Assembly (NCBI GenBank): GCA_021399435.1
Contig: JAJTUP010000031.1
Location: 784,884-848,883 of the forward strand
Direction: 5' to 3'
Source of the DNA: Diaporthe sp. PMI_573
Taxonomy: Eukaryota > Ascomycota > Sordariomycetes > Diaporthales > Diaporthaceae
Length of the DNA stretch: 64,000 nucleotides
The notes below the pieces were generated by a model. The model was not told the origin of the DNA and did no database searches. It saw only the letters and a program-made list of their open reading frames with translations. The translations under genes and the position numbers were made by a program. Shown here in pieces: positions 36,725 through 47,013 of the stretch. The stretch's first letter is position 1, and every line of letters starts with the position of its first letter.

Positions 36725-38035
36725 CTATGCCGCCTTGCCATTTTCTTCAGCGCTGAGTGGCGGCAGCAGACTCCGCGCCAGGTTCCTCGACTGTTGTGAC
36801 AGCACTGTGTCCATGACAACCAGGGCAGCCATGGCCTCGACGATGGGCACAGCGCGCGGCACGACGCAGGGGTCGTGGCGGCCCTTGGCGGCCAGGACAC
36901 CCTCGCCCGTGCCGTCGTAGGTGGCGGTGGTCTGCTCCTGGCCGATGGTGGCCGGGGGCTTGAAGCCGACGCGGAAGTAGATGGGGACGCCGTTGGTGAT
37001 GCCGCCCTGGATGCCGCCGCTGTAGTTCGTCTTGGTGGTGAGCTTGGGGCGGGGCAGGCCGGCCCTGTCGGCGCCGGTCTCGAGGCTCTGGGCCGTCTCG
37101 GCGGGGATGAAGGGGTCGTTGTGGATGGAGCCGGGCACCTCGCAGCCGCCGAATCCGGAGCCGATCTCGAAGCCCTTGGTGGCGGGGATGGACAGCATGG
37201 CGTGGGCCAGCAGGGCCTCCATTTTGTCGAAGCACGGCTCGCCCAGCCCCGTGGGCACGTTCCTGATGACACAGGTGACGGTGCCGCCGATGCTGTCGGC
37301 GTGGTCGCGGAACTCGGCGATGTAGTCCTCCATGCGGCGCGAGGCCTCCTCGTCGGGGCAGCGCATGGGGAGGAACTTGTCGACGGTGGCACGGTCGATG
37401 CTCTGCAGCAGGCGCAGGTATTCTGGGTTCGTGCTGGGGCTGGGGTGCTCGGCGGTGGGAGGGTAGAGGTGGACCCCGCCGACGCTGGTGACAAAGGCGA
37501 CGATCTCGATGCCGTAGGCGAGGCGCAGGTACTTCTCGGCGGTGGCGCCGGCGGCGACGCGGCCAATGGTCTCACGGGCACTACTCCTGCCGCCACCAGA
37601 CGAGGCCTTGACGCCGTACTTCTCGAGGTATGTCCAGTCGGCGTGCGAGGGCCGGGGGTACTTGTCGATGGTGGCGTTGCCGTAGTCTTTGGGGCGTTGG
37701 TCCTCGTTCATCACGCGCAGGCCGATCGGGGTGCCCAGTTGATGCCGAACTCGGTGCCCGACTGGATCTCGACACGATCTTTCTCGTTGCGCGGCGTGGT
37801 GATGGCCGACTGGCCGGGGCGGCGGCGGGTCATCTGCGGCTGGATGTCGCCTCGGTCAAGGCCATGCCCGGTGGGCAACCGTCGACGATGCAGCCGACGG
37901 AGCGGCAGTGGGACTCGCCATAGCTGGAGGAGAGGAGGAGTGCTGTCAGTCACAGATGCACGTAGACATATACTAGCTATAGCCACAGCAGGGGACGTAC
38001 GTGGTGACCCTGAAGTGCTCGCCAAAGGTGGACAT
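36725..38035 (-). CDS. Chorismate synthase (two apparent 1-base deletions)
   Basis: Catalyses the last shikimate-pathway step, from 5-enolpyruvylshikimate-3-phosphate to chorismate, using reduced FMN; fungal enzymes carry their own flavin reductase activity. Exon 1 (38035-38001) encodes [12 protein letters not shown]. The 77-nt intron (38000-37924) is followed by exon 2 starting [19 protein letters not shown], the first family signature. The second, [18 protein letters not shown], and the third, near [19 protein letters not shown], are intact. The frame breaks twice: near 37848-37852 (before [12 protein letters not shown]) and near 37737-37742 (before [14 protein letters not shown]). Each break is one missing base, and adding two bases gives exactly 411 aa, the expected size. 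Because the enzyme is needed for aromatic amino-acid synthesis and the rest is perfectly conserved, assembly error is likeliest. Confidence 0.92.
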
Positions 38036-38789
38036 CGTAAGAGGTGCGTCGTCCAACGGCTTCGTGTCTGGCGGATCTCGAGGTTCACAGGAGAGCAGGA
38101 GTGGCTCAATCGACTCTGAAAAACGGGGACAGGATACAACAGGAGAGAATTGGTCGCTCTCGCCAACGGGAGAAGTAGTTCTAAGACAAGGCTGCTGCTC
38201 TCACACACACACGCCTGCGTCGGCGCATCGATGACTCGTCCCCCCAGGAAATTTTCCCAGCTCCAAATCCAACCAAGCCCGCCCACCTTGCCAGCAGCTC
38301 CAATGCCCCGCTACCCGCTATCGGCACTCTCGTCTCTGCGCTCATCTAGTGTATTTGATCAGCCCACGCCAACGCAAGGGACAAGGATCAGCCTGAAGAG
38401 CCGGCCAACAGGGGCCCCACACCCATCCACTTGGGACCTGCAGATGTACGAGTCGCCATAGTTCGCATTCCTTCTCACGAACCACATCTTCTTGCATTAA
38501 TTCGTCATTCTGCTTCGATCCCGTCCATTTTGAATTTCTTATTACGTTGCCTCTGCACAATCGGTTCCCACTGCATCTCGGAAGTAGCCTTATTGTCATG
38601 TCATGACAGAAAACACATTGTGATATTGCTCAATCTGACAACAACTTAAGGTTACCTCTGGGTCCTGGCTGAATCCAACAAGCTCTTTGGATCTCTCATG
38701 CTCCAAGAAACGCGCAATCTCCTTCTTTCGATACACCAATCGCCGTGACGATAGACCCTTTCTCTGCCGACGTTGGCCTCTCACACGCC
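38036..38789. promoter_or_regulatory. Intergenic region upstream of chorismate synthase
   Basis: About 750 bp between the chorismate synthase start and the F-box gene stop, so it holds the chorismate synthase promoter and the F-box 3' flank. I find no RNA gene. A CACACACACACG stretch lies near 38199-38210. A TGACTC-type element (gatgactcgtcc), near the consensus bound by the general amino-acid control factor, sits at about 38229-38240, roughly 200 bp upstream of the ATG. That is suggestive for an amino-acid biosynthesis gene. Confidence 0.45.
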
Positions 38790-41483
38790 TTAAATCTCAA
38801 GCCGCATCGACAGACCAGCCACAACGCACATCACATCATGCCCCGGAGTCTCTACGTTTTGACGATATAAGGGCAGCCCCTCAGACTTTACGACGAGACC
38901 GACAAGTGTCTCACCAGTTGGCGCCCTGATTCTGTCCCACCTCTGCACGTCCGTCTTACCCCAGGAGCAGACTCGGCCACGGCTGGTGCGAATCTTTGAA
39001 ATGGGCGTTAGTCATTGGTGTTATCCCGACTGTGAAGCACGTCATTTCTCCAACACAGGATACGAAGCATACCTTGAGAGCCTTTGGATAGGGTACCTGG
39101 GGGATTGCCAAATCTGTCACTACCTCACCTCCCGGACCGTCGATGTCGAATGACTCGAACATCTCTGTGAGCTTCACATCTGGCGATGCACCTGTCTGGT
39201 CAACACCCACTACCCGACGTGCCAGGTCTGTCGTGGGCTCGTACTCGGCACTGACGCCATAAAGCCATCGGTTGGCTGACTCCTCGCCAGTGTCGACATA
39301 GCCTGTGAGCCGTCTCAGCGCCCGATGCTCGCCTACGTCCTTCGCCCAGATCAATGCCCCACGGGGAACCAGGTCATGACAAAGCGGAGTGCTGCCCCCA
39401 GGAAAGATTCTACCTTGCGCCAGTTGAAGAGTCTGGTGTTCTTGAATCCTTTGCCCCAGTATTTGCGAATAATCATCGTCCCACATGAGTTCTCCGAGTC
39501 GAGTCGGAAGTGGGAGCGGAAGATGATTTGGTGGCACCGAGTAGTCGGGTACGTCGCGGTACGGCGCTTGTACGAGGCCGAGCTGCGTCAGCTGCATATT
39601 GTCTTCGACAAGCCCTGTGGTGCCGTTGATGCCTGTGATGCGCCAATCTGGGGCGGCTGAGAGCAGCCGTTGCGAGTGACATATCGCTATGTTGCCCATG
39701 GCTGACGTTCTTCCGGATTCGAGGATGATCTACCTCGCGATGTCAGCAGCAGTGGCTCTCAGGTCGCGAGGTGTGCACTCACCGTAAGGCCCTTTGGAGA
39801 CGTCGTCAATTGGGAATTGCTTGAGTAAGTAGGGGCAGGCAGGTGAAGAACCAACCCCTTAATCCACTCCTCGGCCCCGAGCTTCACGGATTCTCTCGTG
39901 ATCCCATCATCCGAGCTCGCTAGCCCAAGAAGCCGTCCCTCTTGGCCGTCGCCGTCGTGCGTCAAAGATATGCCAACCAGCGAGCCACGACAGTCCCAGA
40001 AGCTTTCCAGCGTCTTGGTCTGGGACCGGACCTCGGACCACGTCTTTGCCCAGTACACTGTGCGAGCGCGGTCCTCCTTCGTCGCTGGTGGGGACGAGAC
40101 GGAATTTGGGGGCACGCGCTTGGAGTATCTTCGAACCAGCCCCTCTTCGACGCTCATGGAAGCATTATACTCCTTCTGTGGCCAATACATGTCGCCAAGC
40201 TGCTCACACACCGACCAGATGCGGCGGCGATTCGCGACTCCCATCAGAGGTCCTGTCAGCCATTTCGCGGGGCGTGTCGACTTTCCCGCCCAGTGAAAAA
40301 TGCGTTGAGCGTCATTAGTCCGCAAGAGCGTCTCGTCCTGTTCAAGCAGGTCCCGAAGCTCAAAGAACCAAGGAAAGGACTGCATGAGGCGCAGGCGCCA
40401 GAACTGGTTGTTGTTTTGCAGAAGCGCGTGGATCGGCCATGACGCCCTCGCCAGGCTCACCAGGTCCTCGTCCGATATGAAGCCAGATATCCTGTAGAGG
40501 ATGTCATAAGGCATCCTGCGAAAAGGATCATCGCGGATGCGGTTCCCCAGGTCAATGAACGATGGTCTTGGTTTGAAAGCATCTGATGCGAACATGGACA
40601 GGATAGCCTCGTTGACGACAGACACGTTCCGGGGATGGCTTACGAGGAACTCATACCCAGCCTCAACGTTCCAGAGTTCGTCCTGCATGGCGGCCGCATC
40701 TCCATAATCGATATGTAACAGATATATGCCGCCCTCTGAATCGGGCGATAGCTCGTACATGATTCTGTACAGCAGGTCCTTGTCTAGGCTGGCATCGTCA
40801 AAAGACCCGGCCAGGCACTTGACCAGTATCTCGTAGCAGCACCAGTGGAACGGGATAAGGGCTTCACATTCCTCTCCATAATCCCGGTAGCAACTTGGCA
40901 AGTCGAGGTCGACCTCCAAGGCGTTTGGATCGTCACCCCTCTCGACTGAGATACTCCCCAAATCATGGTATTCGCCCTGCCCGGTGACAAAAGCTCTGCG
41001 AGGGACAGAAACTGGTCAGTGGGATATTGTGAAACGGCTCCCAGTTTGCTGAGAATTTCCATCGCCAACGGGAACGGCTAACTTGGTTTCTCTCACTGAA
41101 TCGGAGTTATACCCCAGAACGTGGAGTGCTTCAATCCATTGTACGTCTTCCACGCTGACGACGTCTCGGTCATAACAGATCTCCTCGTCGTAAAGGTCAT
41201 CAGAATCGACCTCGTCATCCTCGTCCTCGGCATCGTCATCAGAATCGACCTCGTCATCCTCGTCCTCGATATCGTCCTCGGCATCGTCCTCGATATCGTC
41301 CTCGGTATCGTTCTCGGTATCGTGAGCTTCTCTGGGGGCGCTTTCTTTCCCCATCCGCTGATCTTCCATCTCTTGCGCCCATTTCTTCAGGAACTCAGCT
41401 GATCGGGGCTTCTCAGAGATCCGATCCGTGACACCGCGGAGAGGCCCGCCACATATTGCGCAGTAGCAGTCCCAGGAAACCAT
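38790..41483 (-). CDS. F-box protein with N-terminal acidic repeat
   Basis: Probably a substrate adaptor of an SCF ubiquitin ligase; the target is unknown. Four exons are inferred: 41483-41083, 40995-39783, 39729-39073 and 38993-38790, giving about 824 aa. The first donor (GTTAGC) is the least certain; the others are GTGAGT and GTATGC with good acceptors. The protein begins with a CAICGGPL motif. It then has a run of aspartate/glutamate repeats (about residues 57-93), and a core with the F-box at about residues 295-345 (RMPYDILYRISGFISDEDLVSLARAS). A long C-terminal region (GLTIILESGR, LVGLVVKSEG) is typical of large fungal F-box paralogues. The last 68-aa exon has no ATG of its own and is supported by phase and a matching acceptor. 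Family-level confidence is good; function is inferred. Confidence 0.75.
41190..41330 (-). repeat. Coding minisatellite in the F-box gene
   Basis: Two near-identical units of about 39 bp (plus strand tcagaatcgacctcgtcatc followed by ctcgtcctcg) are followed by several 18-bp units (tcgtcctcg-atatcg/gcatcg/gtatcg). They encode EDDIEDDAEDD and DEDDEVDSDD repeats. Such tracts often differ in length among isolates. Confidence 0.7.
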
Positions 41484-41752
41484 GGCGAGGAGTAGAAGTA
41501 GTCACAGAGGTAGAGCTGTCGTCGCAAGTTTGAGGAGACGTCTAAGATCGGCAGTCGTCGTCTTTATAAGTCACGAGCTTCCTTGTGTAACTGAGGGCCG
41601 GGATCCTGCAGGTCTCGACTAGCCGCACTTGGTCAAGTGCAACGTTGCTGCCTGCTGACACATGCAGGGGAAGAGGGGGAAGAGGAGGAAGAGGAGGGTT
41701 CGGGTCGCCAAGGCGACTGAATTTCTTGCCAATTGTTTACAGTGCTCAAAGC

Positions 41753-44426
41753 TCATACGGGGTGCTCAGGCCCAGGCATGGCCCTCTCATCAAAGTCCAT
41801 GAACGGGATGCCAAAGTCAAAATCCATGACCTCGCTGTCAAGCAGGTTGACAGGGGCCCAGCAATGGCGCCACTGCATCGCAATCATCGGGTCCGCGAAC
41901 CCATCTTCAAGAGCAGGAGCAGCAGTAGGGCCATTGCCGCCGCCGCCGCCCCCGCTAATGACCTCCGGCGCCGGGGGGTCGCCCCCGCCGTTCATGGATA
42001 TGAGCGTGGCGGCGAGGCGCTCGGAGCTCTTCTCGTGCCGCGCGGCGGCCGACTTCTCCGTCGCCTTCTGTAGCAGCTTGGCCGACTTGCCCGCCACGAC
42101 GCACTCGTCCGCCATGGTCTCGAGCACCTCGATAGCCATGTGCACGAGCCTGAGGAGCGGCTCCATCTCGGCCTCGGAGGCCTCCTGGTTGATGTACACC
42201 AGGATGATGGACGTCGCGAATATGGTGTATGTCGTGTTGTAGAACCTGTATGACAGCGCGGGGCGTTAGTTCGCGGGATAGGGGGCGCTTAAGACAGCAT
42301 TTAAGACAGCATTTAAGATGCTTTCGGGATGACTGACCATGTGCGGAAGAATTCCTGGTGGTGGTACGTTTCGTGGATGATCTCGATGGTCCTCTTTGCC
42401 GAGTCCAGGCATTTCTGGACACATTCGCATGACCCTGGCACCGAGGACCGTTCGGCAGGCGTAGAAGTCAGGAGTATGGACCCGAAGAGTAAGATCCGGA
42501 GGTTGAGATAGCCTGCGCATAAGGATGCGGCGGCACGTCAGTCTCGGCCTCGCAAGATGGGCTCACATTAGTGCTGGAAAGGTGCCACTCACGCATGTTC
42601 AAGACGAGCTTCTGCCTCTTCATCCACATGGCCTCCTTGTGGCTACCTATCTTGATCGACTGGTCCAACTCCAGCCTCGGGCGGATCGGCTCCGGCAGGT
42701 GAGCCACCCAGCTGTCGAAGCGCTGGTCGAGGTGCTGTGCCAGCTCCACCGTCCTGGCGGCTGAGTTCTGGGGCAGGTAGATGTCTATGCAGACCTGTCG
42801 TATCAGCCTGGAGAAGTGCACCATGTGCTCGATGATGGCACAATGCGGTGGGTCCAAGAGAGGAGAGCTCGGATCAAAGCCTGGCGTGAAATCAGTCAAA
42901 GGGAAGGCCCGATTGTGGTACTCTTCAGCACCGAGTCCGCTTGGGCGGCCCATCGCGAATGATAGCTCTCTGTGAAAGGAATTAGCCACAAAGTCTCTAC
43001 TGACACTGGGGATGAGACACACTCTTCAAGGGAATATATGCCCCACCAAGTCCTGGCTTCTGCTCTGAGCTGAGCAGGACTTTTCTTGCAGTTTGGGCCC
43101 GGCTCGCGATTGATACCCACTGCCAACGCCGTTCGCACAGCCATGCCGATGTAAAAGTAAGACCAATGCGCATTGAGCTCGTTCTGGCAGACCTTTGCCA
43201 TGAAGAAGAACGTCTGCACCATCTCCAGGTCGGTGGCGAGCTCAAGGTCCTTGAACCTCGCCCTCGCCTCGTTGAAGAAGCGCCTGCTCCATTTCTGGTT
43301 GCTGACGCCGCCGACGGGCTCGATGTCCCTGTAGCCGACCAGGGCGCCGATGGACAGGATGCTGAAGTACAGCGGCACGAAGCTGGCGTGCTGCCTCATG
43401 GCCTCCTTGTCGCCGGACCAAAGCACCTCGCACCGCTCGAGGAAGGAGGTCTTATCGATCATGGGGTGGATGTAGTGCATGGTGGAGAAGAAGTTGTGCA
43501 GGAATACGCTGCACTGCCGGTAGTAGGCGGGCTCCATGGCTGAGAGCTGCGCCTCCTCCACGGAGAGAACTGTTGTTCTCTCGCCGCCCCCTCCGCCAGC
43601 GCTCCCGCCACCGCCTGCAGCAACGCCCCTTTCCGGCGCGTCCAGCTGCGGCGGCGAGAAGGCCGGGTTGTGCAGGTTGGACAGCAGGGCGGCTGCCACG
43701 GCGTCCGACTCGGAGTGCTCGCCCGTTCCGCCGCCGCCGGCCTCGGATGACGCGGGTGAGCGCTCGCCGCCCCGCTGGACCTGGGAGAGCAGGGCGACCG
43801 ACGACGAGCTGCCGTAGAACTCGACGTTCCTGGTGTGGCTGTTGATCGCCGTGACCTCCTGGCCGCCCCTCTGGCGCGACCTTGTGGTGGTGGTGGTTGT
43901 GGTAGGCGGCGTGGCAGACAGCGCGGTGCTGGTCCCGGGCGAGCCGGACGGCGGGGCGGCGGAGTTAGTAGCATACTGGTTGTGGGCAGAGAAGCCTGAC
44001 TTGATTGAGGATGAGCTGCCTGCTGCTTGCGCTTCGAGCTGGGCCGAGAGCTGCTCCACCTGCTGTTCCAGACCCCTGACATACCTGGGAGGGGACGGTC
44101 AGTACCGACGTGCGTCGAGCACGGCTTGTGAGTGAGTGAATAAGCAGAGCGGAACGTACTCGGGCGTGTATCGCCTCCTCGATGAGTCCTGGCCTTGATA
44201 GACACATTCGACGTTACGATCTGGGACCATCCGTCAGCGTTTGGCGGGCCCGTGGTTCGCATGTGCGGGTGCCCGGCTCACTCCTGCAGTACGTGCAAGG
44301 GTACAGCTCGTCACACTTGTTCTTCTTCACCCTGCAGAGATTGCATGCCCTTGCCGCCCTCGGACGGCGAACCTTGTGGCCCGAATTCTGAGCGTGAGCC
44401 GTCGTTGAGCCGGTAGAAGACTCCAT
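41753..44426 (-). CDS. Zn2Cys6 fungal transcription factor
   Basis: DNA-binding regulator acting in the nucleus. Six exons are inferred: 44426-44282, 44220-44160, 44084-43023, 42969-42593, 42512-42338 and 42245-41753, giving about 770 aa. The zinc cluster near residues 29-56 is complete only after splicing: ACNLCRVKKNKCDELYPC then TYCRNRNVEC, an exact C-x2-C-x6-C-x5-C-x2-C-x6-C. A linker RRRYTPEYVRGLEQQVEQL and a short coiled coil follow. The middle domain matches fungal_trans: HYIHPMIDKTSFLERCEVLW, YFYIGMAVRTALAVGINRE, then TWWGIYSLEE and ELSFAMGRPSG. The C-terminus holds glycine/proline-rich and acidic stretches that could activate transcription. It is divergent from the quercetinase-like gene across 1.05 kb and so may control it; that is inference. 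Confidence 0.88.
42288..42320. repeat. Tandem 12-mer repeat inside intron 5 of the Zn2Cys6 gene
   Basis: The intron carries adjacent copies of agacagcattta (plus strand) within about 30 bp. It does not affect the donor or acceptor. Confidence 0.6.
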
Positions 44427-45476
44427 ATTGGTGGTGCTTCGCTCAACACAGCGGCCATAGAGTTTCCGGGGAATGGGAAGGGCAAGTCGTCCAATGAGGC
44501 GCTGCTGTGAGACATTGATGACGGGTCGGACGGCTTGACGTTGAACAGTCCAGTCCCGGTCTGAGGCTCAAAAGGGGATGGAACGTGAACGGAGCCCACC
44601 AATGCCGCTTCCCCGCAGAAACCGGGGGCTTAATGCCTTGTGGGGAAGGGAACATATGGGGGGGCAGGCTCCCTTGGGCGGCGGCCAATGCTACACCACG
44701 GACTCGATGAATGTATCAGTTTTGTCGTCAATTGTATTGTACGCGTAAGATTGATCGGATATGTAGAAACATCCGCAAGCCAAGCTCGAGCTGTGAGCAG
44801 CCACACACGTCGTTACTTTCACGCGAAGTGCTACTGATGGAGACAGGTGATTGCACAGATTGAATAAAGGTTGGTACATGTTTACTGTAGAATATGCGTT
44901 GTTTGACCAGTACCTACTTGGTCAACGTACGTGATAAATACGGCCTGAACAAAATCTTACGTATGGTACAATTCAATAGATTACCGTCTACCCCATACAC
45001 GGAGTATATGTCTTCGGCTTGGAATGCCGCATTCCAGCTCCTGAGCACGCGACACCCAATATTGACAGGGGAAGTGACATCTCATACCACAGCATAATTC
45101 ATCACCGGACTTATGCACTATTTTCAGAGCCTTCCTGCAGGGTCGTAGGGAGTCTTTTCGACCCCAAATCCGAACGCGTATTCCCACTCGCGCTGGTGGG
45201 GCCGTCCACTGTCAATGATCTCAGATGCGCCAGCGGACCCTTGAAGTAGCTTTCGGATTTGCCGGACTACCTTGGCTACCACCTAGGAGGGGCCGCGTGC
45301 TCGGCCCCATTCGGGCCAGAAGGCCATAAAGGATGGGCGATCCAGACATAATTTCATGCCATGATGCGAGACGCCTCATCGAGAACGTAGTATTTGAACG
45401 TATTATCTTACAATACTCGGTAACCTTGCATATCCAGGGCAGCTGCTACCTATCTAGGTAGGGAACTACAGACAAT
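44427..45476. promoter_or_regulatory. Shared upstream region of the Zn2Cys6 regulator and the quercetinase-like gene
   Basis: About 1.05 kb lies between two divergent starts. An everted CCG-N7-CGG pair within the larger inverted repeat CCCCG-N7-CGGGG lies at 44611-44627, some 185 bp upstream of the regulator's ATG. Zn2Cys6 dimers typically bind paired CGG/CCG triplets, so this could be an autoregulatory site. A second GC inverted repeat, GGCCC-N5-GGGCC, lies at 45303-45317, about 160 bp upstream of the dioxygenase ATG, and includes two CGG triplets ten bases apart. The stretch holds no ORF that looks like a gene. Confidence 0.45.
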
Positions 45477-46614
45477 ATGAGCATCCCAGTCAAGACAACA
45501 CCGCCCGACTCCACCGCCGCATATATCATCGACCAGCTCGAGGGCGAGCGTATTACTATCCCCGGAAGCAAGGGCGTCTTCAGGATCCTCGCTTCGTCGA
45601 AGCAGACCAGCGGAGGAATCGCAGTTTTCACAAGCGGTGCCGTACTCTCAGATGCCCCAGGCTTCCATTGGCACGCCGAGGCCCACGATGTCTTCCTGGT
45701 AACCAAAGGGTTTCTCAAGTTGTGGAACGGGGACAAGTGCAGGATCATGGGTCCGGGCGATTTCGCCTATATTCCTCCGGTGAGTCGAGAACCATGCACA
45801 CAAAAGCCGAATATCTTTTGACAACATGTCACGAGCTGAACGGTTTCCGCGAGAAAAGAAAATCATACACAACCCGGAACTTATCGGTCCTCACACCGAG
45901 ACCCTGGGGCTGATCGCTCCGGGCGACTGGGTCGACTTCTTCAGGTACGTGGGCGAGACGTATGACGGCGTGATCGTGCCCGAGTCGGACGGCCGCGACC
46001 TCAAGAGCCTGCTCATCCCCAAGGTCATGGCCGCCAAGGACCGCTTCGACGTCAACTTCGTCCGGGACTACACCCCTCCCGAGGTAGGCGAGTGGCGTGA
46101 CGACGAGAATGTCCTCCCGGACCCTCTAACGCCTTACTTTTTGCGCGCCAATACTGGACCGAGGCAGATCCTGGGTGGTGTTTTGTCCCGGCCTTTTATC
46201 TTTGCTTCCCAGTGCAGCGGAAAGTTCGCCATCTCTAGCATCGAGTCCTCGAACCAGTATGGCCCGTCTGCGTTTGCGCGACAGTGGTTAACATTCAAGA
46301 GTGTACACCACTGCTTCACTGTGCAGGAGGGAATCCTGAAGGTCAGACTCAAGGAATAGAACTCTGACAAGTGGAACGAGGTCAGGGAGGGGCAGACACT
46401 ATTGGTACCGGCGGGGAAGGCCTTTGTTCTTGACTTTGGGAGCCGGTTCGTCAGGGCTATAACATTTACGAATGGGCCTGGTCTCGAGGAAGTGGTCAAG
46501 TTGGCGGGTTCTGATAGCCCGACCGTTGTGCTGCCAGAAAAGCCAGCAGCGTACGAAATTAGTAAGCTTCAAGAGGTATTGGGGCAAGTTGGCGTAGTCG
46601 CAGAGGATTTCTAG
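45477..46614 (+). pseudogene. Quercetin 2,3-dioxygenase-like bicupin with in-frame TAG
   Basis: Family members cleave the heterocyclic ring of flavonols, releasing carbon monoxide. Exons 45477-45779 and 45859-46614 are inferred around a 79-nt intron with a GTGAGT donor. The first cupin contains FHWHAEAHDVFLVTKG and GPGDFAYIPP, then KIIHN, supplying the expected metal-ligand histidines and a glutamate. The second contains YFLRANTGPRQILGGVLSRP, CSGKFAISSIESS and VQEGILKVRLKE. At codon 268 of 352 (46357-46359) the frame meets TAG, then continues without a shift as NSDKWNEVREGQTLLVPAG to a natural stop. The stop removes the last quarter, including the core of the second cupin. One CAG-to-TAG or TGG-to-TAG change explains it, the type RIP makes. 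It may be a recent pseudogene, a sequencing error or a readthrough site. Confidence 0.82.
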
Positions 46615-47013
46615 ATAGTGGCCAATACTGCTAATGCTATTCGTCGCTTCATCTCTTCGAGAGTACAATTTGAATGTTATTCCCTTACAGGAAACTTCCC
46701 TGTTCTGGCTTTATGAAACATGTCCGACTTGTTGGCAGTCTTCAGGGTGCTGGGAGCCATGGTTGGATTAGGCATATACCTGAGCTGAAGGAAATATTTC
46801 GCGTACTCGAGCAATTTCTTGCTGACCTCTGGATACAGAACATAAACTTGCTCTGTAGCAAATAATGTCAAACCACAATGTAATTATTCTAAATACAGGC
46901 TCATCATGAAAGCAAAATCCCTGCAGAACGTACAGATCTAACAACCTCTGTTAGTCTAATCAAGAATTCTTGAGAAAGTAAGGACCATTTCATTTGGTTT
47001 CCCGAGAAGCATC

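Noticed and set aside
36676..37596. 306-codon minus-strand ORF in another frame of chorismate synthase
   Set aside because: Pro/Ser/Ala/Thr low-complexity translation of the same exon; the true frame contains all three family signatures.
36875..38119. 414-codon plus-strand ORF
   Set aside because: It is the antisense of chorismate synthase with a Gly/Ala/Val-rich composition produced by GC-rich third positions, and has no family motifs.
43459..44262. 267-codon minus-strand ORF over the Zn2Cys6 gene
   Set aside because: A shifted reading of exon 3 and intron sequence; the spliced model keeps the zinc cluster and fungal_trans motifs in another frame.
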